DNA from: Planctobacterium marinum
GTDB taxonomy: Bacteria; Pseudomonadota; Gammaproteobacteria; Enterobacterales; Alteromonadaceae
DNA length: 64,000 nt
NCBI RefSeq assembly: GCF_036322805.1
Contig: NZ_AP027272.1
Span: 2,170,001 to 2,234,000 of the forward strand
Direction: 5' to 3'
Of this stretch, positions 63,449-64,000 are shown piece after piece. The translations under genes were made by a program, and so were the position numbers. The notes below the pieces were generated by a model that saw nothing but the letters and a program-made list of their open reading frames with translations, made no database searches and was not told the origin of the DNA. How positions within the stretch are numbered: the first letter of the stretch is position 1; each line of letters starts with the position of its first letter.

Positions 63449-64000
63449 CGCCGTTTGAAGGAGCGCGCTGCCAACTTCAGCTCAGGCAGTCTATTGGGGT
63501 TAGTTTGACTTCGCGGTGCATATTCATGGAAAACGAACAACTTTGTTATGTGCCTGAAATCTTCGGCACACTGCTCTGAAATCTCCAGTTTGATGCGTTC
63601 ACTAAAACTGTCCGGTCCTTCATTAGCAAAACGCACCAATCCATGACGCGCTAACGTTTTTAATACTTGATTGTAGTAGTGCAGGTGCTGGTTTTCGATC
63701 TTGGGAAACCAAACCCGGTAATTAAAAATCAGCAATAGGATACAGATCACGAAAAATACTGCGAGGCTTAATAATGCAATTCGCATTGGGCTCAGTTTAC
63801 CCACCAATAGTTTGAATAAGGCAAACTGTCTTTGCTGATCAAAACCTAACACCCAACTACTCCACATAAAGTCCACATCAGCCATGAGTAATCTGAGTCG
63901 ATTGAATATCTCAATGCCTTTTAATTTGGTCAGGGAAAAGGGGGCATCCTGGAGAAATGAGTTTTCGTGTGCAACGGCACTTTCTAATCCCAGGCTAATG
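63427..64000 (-). CDS. tgpA: TgpA-like transglutaminase, C-terminal part (5' end outside window)
   Basis: The frame is open to the right edge of the window, so about 190 C-terminal residues are visible. They contain NRLRLLMADVDFMWSSWVLGFDQQRQFALF, a single transmembrane helix (MRIALLSLAVFFVICILLLIF) and a DUF4129-like cytoplasmic tail (YYNQVLKTLARHGLVRFANEGPDSFSERI). This end is typical of TgpA (DUF3488-transglutaminase-DUF4129) inner-membrane proteins of gammaproteobacteria. An internal ATG at 63885 is not the real start. The catalytic domain lies beyond the window, so activity cannot be judged. Confidence 0.8.
   Translation of the reverse strand, partial: ISLGLESAVAHENSFLQDAPFSLTKLKGIEIFNRLRLLMADVDFMWSSWVLGFDQQRQFALFKLLVGKLSPMRIALLSLAVFFVICILLLIFNYRVWFPKIENQHLHYYNQVLKTLARHGLVRFANEGPDSFSERIKLEISEQCAEDFRHITKLFVFHEYAPRSQTNPNRLPELKLAARSFKRRYRFSIK

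Overview
The window reads as a contiguous piece of chromosome from a marine gammaproteobacterium of the Alteromonadales (Alteromonas/Paraglaciecola/Aliiglaciecola-like). This rests on protein resemblance and gene order seen by eye, not on a search. Supporting features are pyrD-zapC-rlmKL-glutaredoxin-uup-DUF3466-rmf-fabA; rplY-pth-ychF beside lolB-ispE-prs; hemA-prfA-prmC...sirB2-sirB1-kdsA; and gcvA-DUF423-rlmM. Base composition is moderate and coding density is high. No rRNA, tRNA or CRISPR array was recognised.

Layout. 1-4650: tail of a Na+-dependent NSS-family transporter, an NhaC-type Na+/H+ antiporter, aminopeptidase N and a DUF2835 protein. 4747-11747: a four-gene envelope operon (DUF1302 barrel, DUF1329 periplasmic protein, YCF48 propeller, RND/MMPL permease) with a candidate operator in front and a strong terminator behind; its function is not established and it is my main candidate for an under-described system. 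11908-25409: the large NAD-glutamate dehydrogenase, then the pyrD-to-rmf block, with fabA facing it and carrying a FabR-type operator. 25560-33213: accessory genes, namely an RHH-like/membrane protein pair, an 11-bp tandem repeat, an aldo/keto reductase, a YhhN lysoplasmalogenase, a two-DTG retropepsin-like protein and an RND pump with its adaptor.

33303-43162: a purine catabolism locus. guaD, xdhABC, puuD, uraH, uraD and puuE encode guanine -> xanthine -> urate -> hydroxyisourate -> OHCU -> allantoin -> allantoate. A divergent RutR-like TetR regulator and a perfect RutR-type palindrome (TGACCA-N2-TGGTCA) sit between the two arms. 43311-46553: a mobile patch with a higBA toxin-antitoxin pair ending in an integron-type attC site, a probably truncated lipoprotein gene, a REP-associated tyrosine transposase with terminal inverted repeats, a GNAT acetyltransferase and a DUF2805 protein.

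46622-59262: housekeeping genes for translation, nucleotide precursors, isoprenoids, lipoprotein sorting, haem and LPS (ychF, pth, rplY, prs, ispE, lolB, hemA, prfA, prmC, sirB2, sirB1, kdsA), with an HD-GYP response regulator placed between prmC and sirB2. 59322-64000: a small secreted protein, a possible 22-residue peptide, gcvA, an alpha/beta hydrolase, DUF423, rlmM, a HAD phosphatase, and the 3' part of a tgpA-like transglutaminase gene that runs off the window. No gene-free gap exceeds about 300 bases.
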